64,000 bases of DNA. Source: Bradyrhizobium tropiciagri. Lineage in GTDB: Bacteria; Pseudomonadota; Alphaproteobacteria; Rhizobiales; Xanthobacteraceae. Numbering within the stretch: the stretch's first letter is position 1; each line of letters starts with the position of its first letter. The stretch lies in contig NZ_JAFCKH010000007.1 in assembly GCF_018130505.1 (NCBI RefSeq), positions 372,001 to 436,000 on the forward strand, in the 5' to 3' direction. Shown piece after piece: positions 1 to 8,240 of the stretch. The notes beneath the pieces were generated by a model, which was given only the letters and a program-made list of their open reading frames with translations, was not told the origin of the DNA and ran no database searches. The translations under genes were made by a program, and so were the position numbers.

Positions 1-51
1 GGCAAGGTGGCGCAAACCAGTGTTCTTCAACTCAAGCAGCCGTCGACGCAT
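1..51 (-). CDS. possible start of a leftward gene cut by the window edge
   Basis: On the minus strand an ATG at 51 is preceded by GGGGA about six bases upstream and opens a frame reading MRRRLLELKNTGLRHLA before the window ends. Only 17 codons are visible, so no function can be given. A competing reading is the tail of a rightward gene in frame 1 ending at the TAA at 94-96. The two cannot be separated from this sequence. The interval 97-299 holds no convincing gene. Confidence 0.3.
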   Translation of the reverse strand, partial: MRRRLLELKNTGLRHLA

Positions 52-299
52 GTATTCCCCGAATATGTTCCTGCCCCCGCGGGATCATCATCCTAACGGC
101 TCGCGTGATGCCGTCCAAATAGGTCTCCAGTGCGGCGGAGACTCCTGCGGAATCCCATGACTGGAATTTGGATTTTTGTCCAGCAAAGTCACAACTTTAT
201 CGCAGCAGCGCAAAACTGTCGCAGGACAACCATGGTATTGACCGAATCCCGCTATTGGCAGACGGGCTGTGACCGGGTAATTCGACGGTCCCCCGGAGG

Positions 300-1925
300 A
301 TGGAACCGATTTCGCTTCGTACGCCGCTGGCGCTACTCCTCATCTCACTCGCTGTGATCGCATCCGTGTGGTGGTGGCTTGCCACACCGATTACGCTGGC
401 GCGCGCGCCGATTGATCCAAACGCAAAGCTGCAATGCGTCTCCTACACGCCGTTCCGCGGCGCGCAGACGCCGCTCGATCCGACCACGCAGATTCCGGTC
501 GAGCAGATCGAGGAAGACCTCGCCAACCTCGTCAAGGTCACCGATTGCGTGCGCACCTATTCGATCGAGAACGGCCTCGATCAGGTCCCCGCGGTCGCCG
601 CCAAGGTCGGGCTGAAGGTGATGCAGGGCATCTGGCTCGGCAGCAACCGCTTCAAGAACCTGCAGCAGATCGCGATCGCGATCCGGCTTTCCAAGGAATA
701 TCCCAACGTCATCACGTCGCTGATCGTCGGCAACGAGGTGCTACTGCGCGGCGAGATGACGACCGCCGACCTCGCCGCCAATATCCGCGCGGTGAAGGCG
801 CAGGCCAGCGTGCCCGTGACCTATGCCGACGTCTGGGAATACTGGCTGAAGAACCGCGAGATCTATGACGCGGTCGATTTCGTCACGATTCACATCCTGC
901 CGTATTGGGAGGACGTCCCGATCAAGGCCAAGTTCGCCGCCGCGCATGTCGACGACATCCGCAAGCGGATGGCGGGGGCGTTTCCGGGCAAGGAGATCCT
1001 GATCGGCGAGACCGGCTGGCCGAGCGCCGGCCGGATGCGGGAGGGCGCGCTGCCGTCGCGCACCAACCAGGCCCGGGTGGTGTCCGAGATCCTCGACCTC
1101 GCGAGGCGCGAGGGTTTTCGCGTCAACCTGATCGAGGCCTATGACCAGCCCTGGAAGCGGATGCTCGAGGGCACCGTCGGCGGCTATTGGGGCCTGTTCG
1201 ATTCGGTGCGCCGGCAGGTGAAGTACCCGCCGGGTGTCGCGATCAGCAATTACCCCGCCTGGAAGCTGTACATGGGCTGTGGCATGGCGCTCAGCGCCGC
1301 CACCTTCCTCGCGGCCTGGCTGACGTTGCGGCGCCGACCCTGGACGCCGCGGCCGTCGGCCTGGATTGCGGTCGCGATCTCGGCGACGACGGCGGGGGCC
1401 CTGGTCGGGATCGCCGCCGACAAGATGACCTATGAGAGCTACGGCGTCGGCGGCTGGCTGCATTGGGGCGTGCTGCTGGCGGCGGCGATCGCCGCGCCCT
1501 TGTTGTCGGCGCATGCGCTGATCGCGGGGCGCTCGCTGCCGACCTTCCTCGAACTGATCGGGCCGCGCGATTATCGCGGCAAGGGCGCGCTGATGGCGCT
1601 GCTGGCGATCGTGATGGCAGTGACCACCGTGATCGCCGCCGAGACCGCGCTCGGCTTCACCTTCGATCCGCGCTACCGCGACTTCCCCTATGCCTCGCTG
1701 ACCATGGCGGTGGTGCCGTTCGCGCTGCTGACCATGCTCAACCGCCCGAAGGAGGGCGTCCGCCCGATCGCCGAATCGGTGTTCGCCGGTCTGCTGGCGG
1801 TCGGCGCGCTCTACATCCTCTACAACGAAGGCACGATCAACTGGCAGTCGGACTGGACCTGCGCGATGTACCTGCTGCTCGCCGCTACGCTGTGGCGGGC
1901 GCGGGCCGCGCAAAACCCAGGATGA
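300..1925 (+). CDS. membrane-anchored GH17-type beta-glucan hydrolase/transglycosylase
   Basis: The 541-residue protein starts with a signal-anchor helix (about residues 8-28). An extracytoplasmic GH17-like TIM-barrel follows (about 40-330), then about six hydrophobic helices to the C-terminus. The two acids expected of GH17 are visible: Glu146 in VGNEVL (acid/base) and Glu237 in GETGWPS (nucleophile). GH17 enzymes cleave or transfer beta-1,3-glucan chains. In Bradyrhizobium such proteins are associated with cyclic beta-glucan and envelope glucan synthesis, which is a plausible role here but is inferred. The GGAGG touching the ATG is too close to act as its ribosome site, so the true start may differ by a few codons. 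The 3' end overlaps the convergent next gene by 41 bases. Confidence 0.8.
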   Translation: MEPISLRTPLALLLISLAVIASVWWWLATPITLARAPIDPNAKLQCVSYTPFRGAQTPLDPTTQIPVEQIEEDLANLVKVTDCVRTYSIENGLDQVPAVAAKVGLKVMQGIWLGSNRFKNLQQIAIAIRLSKEYPNVITSLIVGNEVLLRGEMTTADLAANIRAVKAQASVPVTYADVWEYWLKNREIYDAVDFVTIHILPYWEDVPIKAKFAAAHVDDIRKRMAGAFPGKEILIGETGWPSAGRMREGALPSRTNQARVVSEILDLARREGFRVNLIEAYDQPWKRMLEGTVGGYWGLFDSVRRQVKYPPGVAISNYPAWKLYMGCGMALSAATFLAAWLTLRRRPWTPRPSAWIAVAISATTAGALVGIAADKMTYESYGVGGWLHWGVLLAAAIAAPLLSAHALIAGRSLPTFLELIGPRDYRGKGALMALLAIVMAVTTVIAAETALGFTFDPRYRDFPYASLTMAVVPFALLTMLNRPKEGVRPIAESVFAGLLAVGALYILYNEGTINWQSDWTCAMYLLLAATLWRARAAQNPG

Positions 1926-2265
1926 ACAATCCGATCGCGAGCCCCGACAGCACGATGTTGTAGAGCACGATGCCGAGCCCGGCGGCGATCAGCCCGCCGG
2001 TCAGCAGCACGATCGACGGCCGCATCAGATTGAGCACCGCGATGACAAGCGCGGTGATCCCGAACACCGAGTTCTTGAACAGCACCGTCGAGAGCGCGCG
2101 CGCCTTGCAGATCATGGTCTGCGTGCCGGCGTCGCAAGCCAGCGCCACGGTCGAGAATTCAATTCCCAGATAGCGCAGGTAAAGCGCGTAGCCGACGGTG
2201 AGGAAGCCGACGACCAGCAGGAACTGGACCTGATAGGGGGAGATACGGAACGGGGACTTTTTCAT
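1885..2265 (-). CDS. small four-helix integral membrane protein, unknown function
   Basis: This 126-residue protein is almost entirely hydrophobic, with four predicted transmembrane stretches (about 12-30, 65-82, 85-103 and 106-120). Two cysteines sit in the first loop (ACDAGTQTMIC), which could form a periplasmic disulfide. No catalytic motif is recognised. It converges on and overlaps the GH17-type gene by 41 bases at the 3' ends. It is too small for a transporter on its own. I do not recognise the family beyond a conserved rhizobial membrane-protein appearance. Confidence 0.65.
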   Translation of the reverse strand: MKKSPFRISPYQVQFLLVVGFLTVGYALYLRYLGIEFSTVALACDAGTQTMICKARALSTVLFKNSVFGITALVIAVLNLMRPSIVLLTGGLIAAGLGIVLYNIVLSGLAIGLFILGFARPAPATA

Positions 2266-2360
2266 CGCGGCACTATGGTTGGGAAACGGGCGCGGGACAA
2301 GCTCCGGCTAGGGCAGCGAATCCGGTTGAGAATCTGGCCGCAACGCTTTGCCTTGCATGA

Positions 2361-3788
2361 TCATTGGCCGTTCCGCCGGAACATCGAGGAGAACGTCGTC
2401 GGCTCCGGCTTCTTCTCCTCGGCAACCGGCGGCGGCGGAGGCGCGACGGCCCGCCGCGGCGCGGCCCGCCGGTGCGCCGGCCGGCCGGCGGCGGGCGGAT
2501 CGTCGTTCTTCAGGGAAAGTCGCTGGCCGTCATAGATCGCGGTCTCGCAGGTCCGCTGGTTCAGGCTCAGGCCGGCGCAGATCTTGGCCGCGGTCCCGGC
2601 ATCGTTCAGCGGCCCGGCCACGAGGCGGAGCTGCATGCCGAGCCCGCTGGTGCTCTCCTTGATCACGATGATCGGCCGCAGCGCGGCGAGCGGCGCGTTG
2701 GACTTCGACTTGAGCAGCCCGCGCCACAGCGCGCGCAGCCCGTTGACCGAGTTCGCGGTGCCGAGGTCGATGCCAAATTCAGTGCGCTGGATCTGCGCCT
2801 TCGGCGCGCCGGCGTCGTCCTCGATCTCGGAGTCCGGATCGGGGGTAATCACCAGCGGCGGGATCGGCGCAGCGGATACATCGCTGGCGGTCGGCGCCTT
2901 GACCGGCTCGGTCGGCTTGCCGGCCGCCGGATCAGCCATCGCCAGCACCGGCTTGTCCGTGACCGGCTTCTCAGCGACCGGCGGCGCCGGCGCGACAATC
3001 TTGGGCTCGTCGGCACCGGCCGCAGCGGCGGTCATCGGGCTCGCAATCGATGCGGCGGCAGCGCCCGAGACCGGCGGCGCGCTCTCTGGCGCCAGTCTCT
3101 CGGACGCGGCCTGAGGCTTGGTCGCGGCGGATTTCTTATCGGCGGCAACCGGCCTTTCGGCGACCGCCGATGGCTTCTCGGCCGCTCCGGACGCCTTGCT
3201 GTCGATGGACGCGGATGCCTTGTCGGGTGCCGCGGGTCTATCCGATGACGTCGCCGACGGCGTGGTTGCGACCGGGGCGAGGGCCGGCGGCGCGATGGCG
3301 GGAGGCGAACTGGCGGGAGCCGCCGGCAAGGCAGCAGGCGCCGCTGCCACGGCCGTTGCGGTCGGCGCAGGCGCCGTCACCTGTTTGGCGACTGTGCCGG
3401 TCACGGAGTCGAGGCCTTGTTCCAGCGAGGTGACGCGCGAATAGAGCCGGTCGCGGTCGCCGTTGAGCGTATCGATCGCTGCCGCGAGCCGGCGCGCCTC
3501 GTTGTGGCTGTCCTTGGCCAGCGTCTGCAACTGCTGGGCCTGGCGTGCGATGTCGACGGCCGCGACCTGATCGCGCTTCAACGTCAATGCGGACTGGTTG
3601 GCCATCACGGCGATGGTGACGGCGCCGACGGCGCCCAGACCCCACGAGCCGAGCCGCCACAGCAAGCGGCGGTCGAAAGCCTCCTCCTCAGCCAGAAGGC
3701 CGCTGCCTTCAGCGTCGAAATCCGCCGCAAGCTTGTCGGGATCTTTGGCCAAAGCCTGCTTGGCCCTCCTCAAGGCCCGCCGAATCAC
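2361..3788 (-). CDS. single-pass envelope protein with coiled coil, Ala/Pro-rich linker and SPOR-like C-terminus
   Basis: Starting at the GTG at 3788 gives 475 residues. The open frame runs further upstream to 4292, but that part lies antisense to glmU and is rejected. The layout is a charged cytoplasmic N-terminus, one transmembrane helix (about 43-62), a short coiled coil (about 65-110), a long Ala/Pro/Ser/Lys-rich linker (about 113-300), and a globular C-terminal region. The C-terminal region has a SPOR-like pattern: a residue run with QLRLVAGPLNDAGTAAKIC, then a Pro-rich tail. SPOR domains bind denuded peptidoglycan at division sites. That assignment is from pattern only, and a weak one. 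It is divergent from glmU, with about 135 bases between starts. Confidence 0.7.
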   Translation of the reverse strand: MIRRALRRAKQALAKDPDKLAADFDAEGSGLLAEEEAFDRRLLWRLGSWGLGAVGAVTIAVMANQSALTLKRDQVAAVDIARQAQQLQTLAKDSHNEARRLAAAIDTLNGDRDRLYSRVTSLEQGLDSVTGTVAKQVTAPAPTATAVAAAPAALPAAPASSPPAIAPPALAPVATTPSATSSDRPAAPDKASASIDSKASGAAEKPSAVAERPVAADKKSAATKPQAASERLAPESAPPVSGAAAASIASPMTAAAAGADEPKIVAPAPPVAEKPVTDKPVLAMADPAAGKPTEPVKAPTASDVSAAPIPPLVITPDPDSEIEDDAGAPKAQIQRTEFGIDLGTANSVNGLRALWRGLLKSKSNAPLAALRPIIVIKESTSGLGMQLRLVAGPLNDAGTAAKICAGLSLNQRTCETAIYDGQRLSLKNDDPPAAGRPAHRRAAPRRAVAPPPPPVAEEKKPEPTTFSSMFRRNGQ

Positions 3789-3922
3789 AGCGTAAAGATT
3801 AACAGGATTTGGACCGGGAACTTGAATCCGGGGCGTCACGGAGGCGAGAAGGTTTCTTCTCCCGGGGAAAACAATTAAGACGGCCCGGCGCAGAGTGCTG
3901 CGCGAGACCTTGAGGATTGCGA

Positions 3923-5281
3923 ATGACTGCACGATCGAGCCTGACGGTGGTGCTTGCGGCCGGCGAGGGCACACGGATGCGCTCGTCGCTGCCGAAGGTG
4001 CTGCACCAGATCGCCGGGCAGTCGCTGCTGGCGCATGTGCTGGGCGCCGCTGCTGCGGGCGAGGGATCGCAGCTTGCAGTGGTGATCGGTCCGGACCATG
4101 ACGCCGTCGCCAACGAGGCGCGCCGGGTGCGCTCCGATGCGCAGATCTTCGTGCAGCACGAGCGGCTCGGCACCGCCCATGCGGTGCTCGCCGCGCGCGA
4201 GGCGATCGCACGCGGCGCCGACGACCTGCTGATCGCGTTCGGCGATACCCCGCTGATCTCGGCCGAGACGTTCGCGCGGATGCGCGCGCCACTGCAGCAA
4301 GGCGCGGCGCTGGCGGTGCTCGGTTTCCATGCCGCCGACCCGACCGGCTACGGCCGCCTCGTGGTCGAGAACGGCCGGCTGGTCGCGATCCGCGAGCAGG
4401 CCGACGCCAGCGCGGAAGAGCGCAAGATCACGCTGTGCAATGCCGGCGTGATGGCATTCGATGGCAAGGGAGCGCTGGCGATCATCGAGAAGATCGGCAA
4501 CGCCAACGCCAAGGGTGAATATTATCTGACCGATGCCGTCGGCATGGTCAGGGATCTCGGACTGGAGGCCGTCGTGATCGAGACCAGCGAAGACGAAGTG
4601 CGCGGCATCAACACCAAGACGCAACTCGCCGAAGCCGAGGCCGTGATGCAGGCGCGGCTGCGCAAGGCCGCGCTCGAGGCCGGCGTGACGATGATCGCGC
4701 CGGAGACCGTCTTTCTCGCCGCCGATACCAAGTTCGGCAAGGACGTCACCATCGAGCCGTTCGTGGTGATCGGTCCTGGCGTCACCATCGACGACGGCGC
4801 CGTGATCCATTCGTTCACGCACATGATCCAGTCGACGATCGGCAAGAAGGCCCTGGTCGGTCCCTATGCGCGGATGCGGCCCGGCAGCTCGCTCGGCGAC
4901 GGCGCCAAGATCGGCAATTTCGTCGAGACCAAGTCGGCCGTGATCGAGGCCGGTGCCAAGGTCAATCACCTGTCCTATGTCGGCGATGCCCATGTCGGCG
5001 CCAGTGCCAATCTCGGCGCCGGCACCATCACCTGCAACTATGACGGCTTCCTCAAGCACAAGACGCTGATCGGCGAGGGCGCCTTCATTGGCACCAATTC
5101 GTCGCTGGTGGCCCCGGTGACCATCGGCAAGGGCGCCTATATCGGCTCGGGCTCGGTCATCACCAAGAACGTGCCTGACGACGCGCTGTCGGTCGAGCGC
5201 GCCCAGCAGATGATCCGCGAAGGCGGGGCCGCGCGCTATCGCGAGGTGAAGCTGAAGGAGAAGGCGAAGAAGGGGAAGTGA
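3923..5281 (+). CDS. glmU: bifunctional GlcNAc-1-phosphate uridyltransferase / GlcN-1-phosphate acetyltransferase
   Basis: The cytoplasmic enzyme makes UDP-GlcNAc for peptidoglycan and lipopolysaccharide by acetylating GlcN-1-P and then coupling it to UTP. The N-terminal nucleotidyltransferase motif [11 protein letters not shown] is at residues 11-20, followed by Lys25. The C-terminal half is a left-handed beta-helix of hexapeptide repeats (about 250-430), with the [11 protein letters not shown] signature of the acetyltransferase. Length is 452 residues, close to the usual 450-460. I chose the ATG at 3923, with GAGG seven bases upstream, over the in-frame TTG at 3917. glmS, which supplies the same pathway, lies 3.3 kb downstream but is not in the same operon. 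Confidence 0.97.
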   Translation: MTARSSLTVVLAAGEGTRMRSSLPKVLHQIAGQSLLAHVLGAAAAGEGSQLAVVIGPDHDAVANEARRVRSDAQIFVQHERLGTAHAVLAAREAIARGADDLLIAFGDTPLISAETFARMRAPLQQGAALAVLGFHAADPTGYGRLVVENGRLVAIREQADASAEERKITLCNAGVMAFDGKGALAIIEKIGNANAKGEYYLTDAVGMVRDLGLEAVVIETSEDEVRGINTKTQLAEAEAVMQARLRKAALEAGVTMIAPETVFLAADTKFGKDVTIEPFVVIGPGVTIDDGAVIHSFTHMIQSTIGKKALVGPYARMRPGSSLGDGAKIGNFVETKSAVIEAGAKVNHLSYVGDAHVGASANLGAGTITCNYDGFLKHKTLIGEGAFIGTNSSLVAPVTIGKGAYIGSGSVITKNVPDDALSVERAQQMIREGGAARYREVKLKEKAKKGK

Positions 5282-5311
5282 GGGGCGCGCTGGCGCTGTG
5301 CTTTCCAAGCT

Positions 5312-5345
5312 CGTCGTCCTGGCGAAAGCCAGCACCCATAACTAC
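5312..5345. repeat. half copy of the 34-base arm repeat found at 6887-7010
   Basis: These 34 bases match the left arm of the perfect inverted repeat at 6887-6920, with four differences (CGTCGTCCTGGCGAAAGCC start). Only one arm is present here. The interval 5282-5659 is otherwise non-coding: it holds this half repeat, the palindrome at 5401-5500 and a predicted promoter at 5598-5626. Confidence 0.75.
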
Positions 5346-5400
5346 TAAAGTCGGTTGTGGGCGGCATTGTTGCCCGATCGCATGCCCCACAACGCGGTGT

Positions 5401-5500
5401 CATCACCCGGCTTGACCGGGTGATCCAGTATTCCAGAGGCCGCGGTGATTAAGCCGAGGGGCCGCGGCGTACTGGATCGCCCGGTCAAGCCGGGCGATGA
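5401..5500. repeat. 100-base palindromic intergenic repeat
   Basis: The outer arms 5401-5430 and 5470-5500 are inverted copies with about two mismatches over 30 bases. Each arm also contains its own small palindrome around CGGCTTGACCGG. This is the kind of dispersed palindrome common between genes in Bradyrhizobium. A related shorter element occurs at 13725-13747. Confidence 0.85.
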
Positions 5501-5597
5501 CGGCAGTGGGTGGGATGCGCAGAGCCCTCGATCGAATGAAACGGCCCCGACCATCCACTGATATTCCGATAAAGAGAAATGCCTTCGCCGCAAACGC

Positions 5598-5626
5598 TTG
5601 ACAAATCGTTCCCGTTATGTTCCAAG
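5598..5626 (+). promoter_or_regulatory. predicted SOS promoter: TTGACA box with LexA-type GTTC-N7-GTTC operator
   Basis: TTGACA lies at 5598-5603. GTTC follows at 5608-5611 and again at 5619-5622, exactly seven bases apart. GTTC-N7-GTTC is the established LexA operator of alphaproteobacteria. The operator sits in the spacer and reaches the -10 position, where bound LexA would block RNA polymerase. The same spacing (TTGACA, four bases, then the box) recurs at 59798-59822. It should drive the small gene at 5660. Confidence 0.7.
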
Positions 5627-5659
5627 GTGCTGGCGATACGCAAGCGCGAGTGCGACGAC

Positions 5660-5836
5660 ATGCACACCAACAATTCGCACGCCACAAATCCGGACGCCGC
5701 CGATGTCGATCGGCAGCGAAAGGTGATCCGCCTCTGGAACGAACTTCGCCAACTGAAAAAGGCGGGGCAACCTACCGCGGCCGTCGTGCGGCGGATCGAG
5801 GCTGCTCTCGCGGAACGCGAGAACTGTGCCGCGTGA
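5660..5836 (+). CDS. 58-residue protein under a predicted LexA-type promoter
   Basis: The open frame begins at 5579, but the predicted promoter at 5598-5626 lies inside that extension. The ATG at 5660 is therefore preferred, giving 58 residues. The protein has an Asn/Asp-rich start (MHTNNSHATNPD), then one amphipathic and highly charged helical region (RQRKVIRLWNELRQLKK, then a second helix ending AALAERENCAA). No signal peptide or membrane helix is seen. I do not recognise a family. Its promoter suggests induction during DNA damage. The ribosome site is weak. Confidence 0.55.
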   Translation: MHTNNSHATNPDAADVDRQRKVIRLWNELRQLKKAGQPTAAVVRRIEAALAERENCAA

Positions 5837-5953
5837 TCGGCGGCCTCCGATCCAACTCGCGCGCAGGTCGCGGATAACGGCGCACGACTTCGACACGATC
5901 GCATGCTCACGACGCTGTTCGGTGGCGAGTTCTCCCGTGTGCGTGTTGCGCTA

Positions 5954-5973
5954 AACATTGTCGCGACAATGTT
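5954..5973. promoter_or_regulatory. 20-base perfect palindrome upstream of the cyclase gene
   Basis: AACATTGTCGCGACAATGTT reads identically on both strands. It lies 71 bases before the cyclase start at 6045, in a 208-base gap otherwise without features. Its size and position fit a dimeric repressor operator. It has no T-tract or loop and so does not look like a terminator. The regulator is unknown. Confidence 0.5.
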
Positions 5974-6044
5974 GCCAACGCGGGCATGTATGACTACGCT
6001 TTACCCGGATTGACCCCAACGGTCTGTCGATTGGCCCGACGCTC

Positions 6045-6839
6045 ATGCCCAAATTCCTTCGCATCGGAGTCCATCAGTCGAACGTTTCTGGATACACGTC
6101 AAAGGCATGGTGCATTCGCCGGGTCGGCTCGACGGTCTTCCTGAAGTGGGGCGCCGTGGAGGTTCATGGCGCTGGAGCGGGGCGAAAGGTCTACTGGACG
6201 CAGCCTCCGAGGGACAAAACAATTCGGTGCCGCACGGTGGAGCGCGCCCAGGACTATACGAAGGCCGCGATCTCGCGGCGCCGCAGCCATCGCTATGAAC
6301 CGCTGATCGGAAACATCGCCAACCGGCGCCGGACTGCCGATCGAAGCGCGGAGCTCAAGCACGCGCTCGCCACCATTCTGTTCGTCGATATCGTGCGCTC
6401 CACCGAAAAGGCCGCGCGGCTCGGCGACTCGCGCTGGGCGCAGGTGATGAACCACTACTACGCCGCGGTCCGCCGGGAGCTGAAGGCGTTGCGCGGCAAG
6501 GAGGTGGTGACGACGGGCGACGGAGTGCTGGCGACGTTCGGCGCGCCGGTTGCCGGGATCCGTTGCGCGGCCGCGATCCGCGAGGCGGTGCGCACGCTGG
6601 GGCTGGAGATCAGGGTCGGACTGCACGCGGGCGAATACAAGGTCAGCGGCGCCGAGGTCATCGGTCTTGCGTTTCACATCGGCGCGCGCGTCGCCGCGAA
6701 GGCGCGTGCCGGCGAGGTGCTGGTCTCGAGCGCGGTCAAGGACCTGATGTCGGATCCCGGAATCCGCTTCAAGGATCGCGGCACGCATCAGCTCAAGGGC
6801 GTGCCGGAGCGATGGCGTCTCTACCGGGTCGAACATTGA
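6045..6839 (+). CDS. class III adenylate/guanylate cyclase with a WGR-like N-terminal domain
   Basis: This soluble 264-residue protein has two parts. Residues about 15-85 resemble a WGR domain: Trp35-Gly36 sit in FLKWGAVEV, followed by a GRKVYW strand and a basic tail. Residues about 105-262 form a class III cyclase homology domain. Both metal-binding aspartates are present, Asp115 in LFVDIVRST and Asp159 in TTGDGVLATF. The Asn-x3-Arg motif is seen as HIGAR, so Asn is replaced by His while Arg is kept. It would make cAMP or cGMP. WGR domains in other proteins bind nucleic acid or proteins, so the fusion may link cyclase output to such binding, which is inference. A perfect palindrome lies upstream. 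Confidence 0.8.
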   Translation: MPKFLRIGVHQSNVSGYTSKAWCIRRVGSTVFLKWGAVEVHGAGAGRKVYWTQPPRDKTIRCRTVERAQDYTKAAISRRRSHRYEPLIGNIANRRRTADRSAELKHALATILFVDIVRSTEKAARLGDSRWAQVMNHYYAAVRRELKALRGKEVVTTGDGVLATFGAPVAGIRCAAAIREAVRTLGLEIRVGLHAGEYKVSGAEVIGLAFHIGARVAAKARAGEVLVSSAVKDLMSDPGIRFKDRGTHQLKGVPERWRLYRVEH

Positions 6840-6886
6840 GGCGTGGTCGAGTGGATGGTCGCGCTATCGCGCGACTATCTCCCACC

Positions 6887-7010
6887 CGTCGTCCCGGCGA
6901 AAGCCGGGACCCATAACCACCGAAGGTTATTGTTGCGCAACGCTGGAGCCACAGTTCGCTCCAACAACCTGCCCCTGTGGTTATGGGTCCCGGCTTTCGC
7001 CGGGACGACG
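6887..7010. repeat. long inverted repeat with perfect 34-base arms
   Basis: The arm 6887-6920 is exactly complementary to 6977-7010. The 56-base loop holds a second weaker inverted pair (AGGTTATTGTTG against CAACAACCT). It fills the gap between two convergent genes and could act as a two-way transcription stop. A diverged half copy is at 5312-5345. Confidence 0.9.
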
Positions 7011-7022
7011 CCGTGGGCGGTC

Positions 7023-8240
7023 TCAAGTGAACGCGACCTCGATCCGGTTGTCGGCCTTGGCGGTGATGCGGCAGGCCCGCGACAATGCATCGGCGGCGAT
7101 CGCGAGCTTGAACTGCTCGGGAATGCCCGAGGTCGAGATCACCTCGATCGTCGCGCTATCGCGCGACAGGCCGCGCACTGTACAATTGACGGTGGAATGG
7201 CCGGCGTTGAAGCTGATCGTGCCGGCCTTGAACACGCGCCGCGCCGTCGGCGCGATCGACGGCGCCGGATCGACCCAGGCCAGCGCCTGGTTGCGGCCGG
7301 CCTGCTTGGCGCCGTACATCGCAAGGTCGGCGTTGCGCAGTATGTCGTCGAAACACTGGCCGGGCGAGAGCACAGCGCCGCCGAGGCTGCAGGTGACGCC
7401 GATCGTGCCGGCCGGCGTATCGATCCGCGTTGCGGCGATCGCCGCGCGCACTTTCTCCAGCACACCCATCGCCTGGTCGAGTCTCGTGTGCGGCAGCAGG
7501 ACGCCGAATTCCTCACCGCCGAGGCGGCCGATGACGTCGGAGCCGCGCAGCGAGCTGCGCGCCGTATCCGCGACCGCCGCCAGCACCATGTCGCCGACCG
7601 CGTGTCCGTAGCGATCGTTGACCTGCTTGAAGTGGTCGACGTCGAGCACCGCGCAGGCAAGGGGACTGGCGTGCCGCCCCGCCAGCGAGGTCAGCCGCTC
7701 GCCCTCGCTGCGGAAGGCGCGCCGCGACGAGGTGCCGGTGAGGCTGTCCAGCATGGACAAGTTCCGCAGTTGCAATTCGTCGCCGGCGATCGCGGCGAGA
7801 TCGACCAGAATGGCGGTCGCCTCAGTGTCGAAGTCCTCGCGGGGGCGGGTGTCGATGGCGCACAGGCTGCCGACCACGACGCCGGCTACCTTGATCTGCG
7901 CGCCGGCATAGAAGCGAACGAAGGGCGCGCCGCGCACGAAGATGTTGTCCGCGAAGCGCGGGTCGAGCAGCATGTCGTGGACCACCAGCGGGTCATCCAG
8001 CGCGATCGTGACATTGCACGGCGCCGGCCGGCGGTCGGTCTCGCGCAAGTCCAGCCCGTCGGCGGCCTTGACCCATTGCCGGTGACCGTCGATGAAGGTC
8101 AGCGTCGACATCGGAACGCGGAAGATCTTGCGGGTCAGTGTGGTCAGGCGATCAAAGGCAAGCTCGCGCGGCGTGTCGAGGATGTCGAGTTCCGCAAGCT
8201 TGTCGAGACGACGGGCCTCGCGATCATGCGCAGTGTGCAT
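7023..8240 (-). CDS. diguanylate cyclase with GAF sensor and PilZ-like C-terminus
   Basis: The 405-residue soluble protein makes cyclic di-GMP from GTP. A GAF-like domain (about 15-160) is followed by a GGDEF domain (about 165-325) with an intact GGEEF at 241-245. A product-inhibition I-site RGSD lies at 232-235, the standard five residues before GGEEF. The last 75 residues begin RRVFKAG and include NCTVRGLSRDSATIEV. They have the strand pattern of a PilZ domain, but its RxxxR and DxSxxG motifs are degenerate, so c-di-GMP binding there is doubtful. It ends convergently with the cyclase gene across the long inverted repeat. The 353 bases upstream (8241-8593) are shared with the divergent glmS. 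Confidence 0.88.
   Translation of the reverse strand: MHTAHDREARRLDKLAELDILDTPRELAFDRLTTLTRKIFRVPMSTLTFIDGHRQWVKAADGLDLRETDRRPAPCNVTIALDDPLVVHDMLLDPRFADNIFVRGAPFVRFYAGAQIKVAGVVVGSLCAIDTRPREDFDTEATAILVDLAAIAGDELQLRNLSMLDSLTGTSSRRAFRSEGERLTSLAGRHASPLACAVLDVDHFKQVNDRYGHAVGDMVLAAVADTARSSLRGSDVIGRLGGEEFGVLLPHTRLDQAMGVLEKVRAAIAATRIDTPAGTIGVTCSLGGAVLSPGQCFDDILRNADLAMYGAKQAGRNQALAWVDPAPSIAPTARRVFKAGTISFNAGHSTVNCTVRGLSRDSATIEVISTSGIPEQFKLAIAADALSRACRITAKADNRIEVAFT

Noticed and set aside
130-357. 75-codon open frame at the left edge
   Set aside because: Arg-rich, overlaps the GH17-type gene start, and lacks a ribosome site.
741-1913. 390-codon open frame on the minus strand
   Set aside because: It is antisense to the GH17-type gene. 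Its translation is Arg/Gly/Asp/His-rich low-complexity sequence, typical of a shadow frame in GC-rich DNA.
3789-4292. N-terminal extension of the SPOR-like gene
   Set aside because: It would lie antisense to the start of glmU and is Arg/Ser/Ala-rich without conserved features; a GTG start at 3788 explains the gene better.
3875-5335. 486-codon open frame on the minus strand
   Set aside because: Exact antisense of glmU; composition is that of a shadow frame.
5917-5932. GTTC pair resembling a LexA box
   Set aside because: Spacing is eight bases, not seven, and no TTGACA lies upstream.
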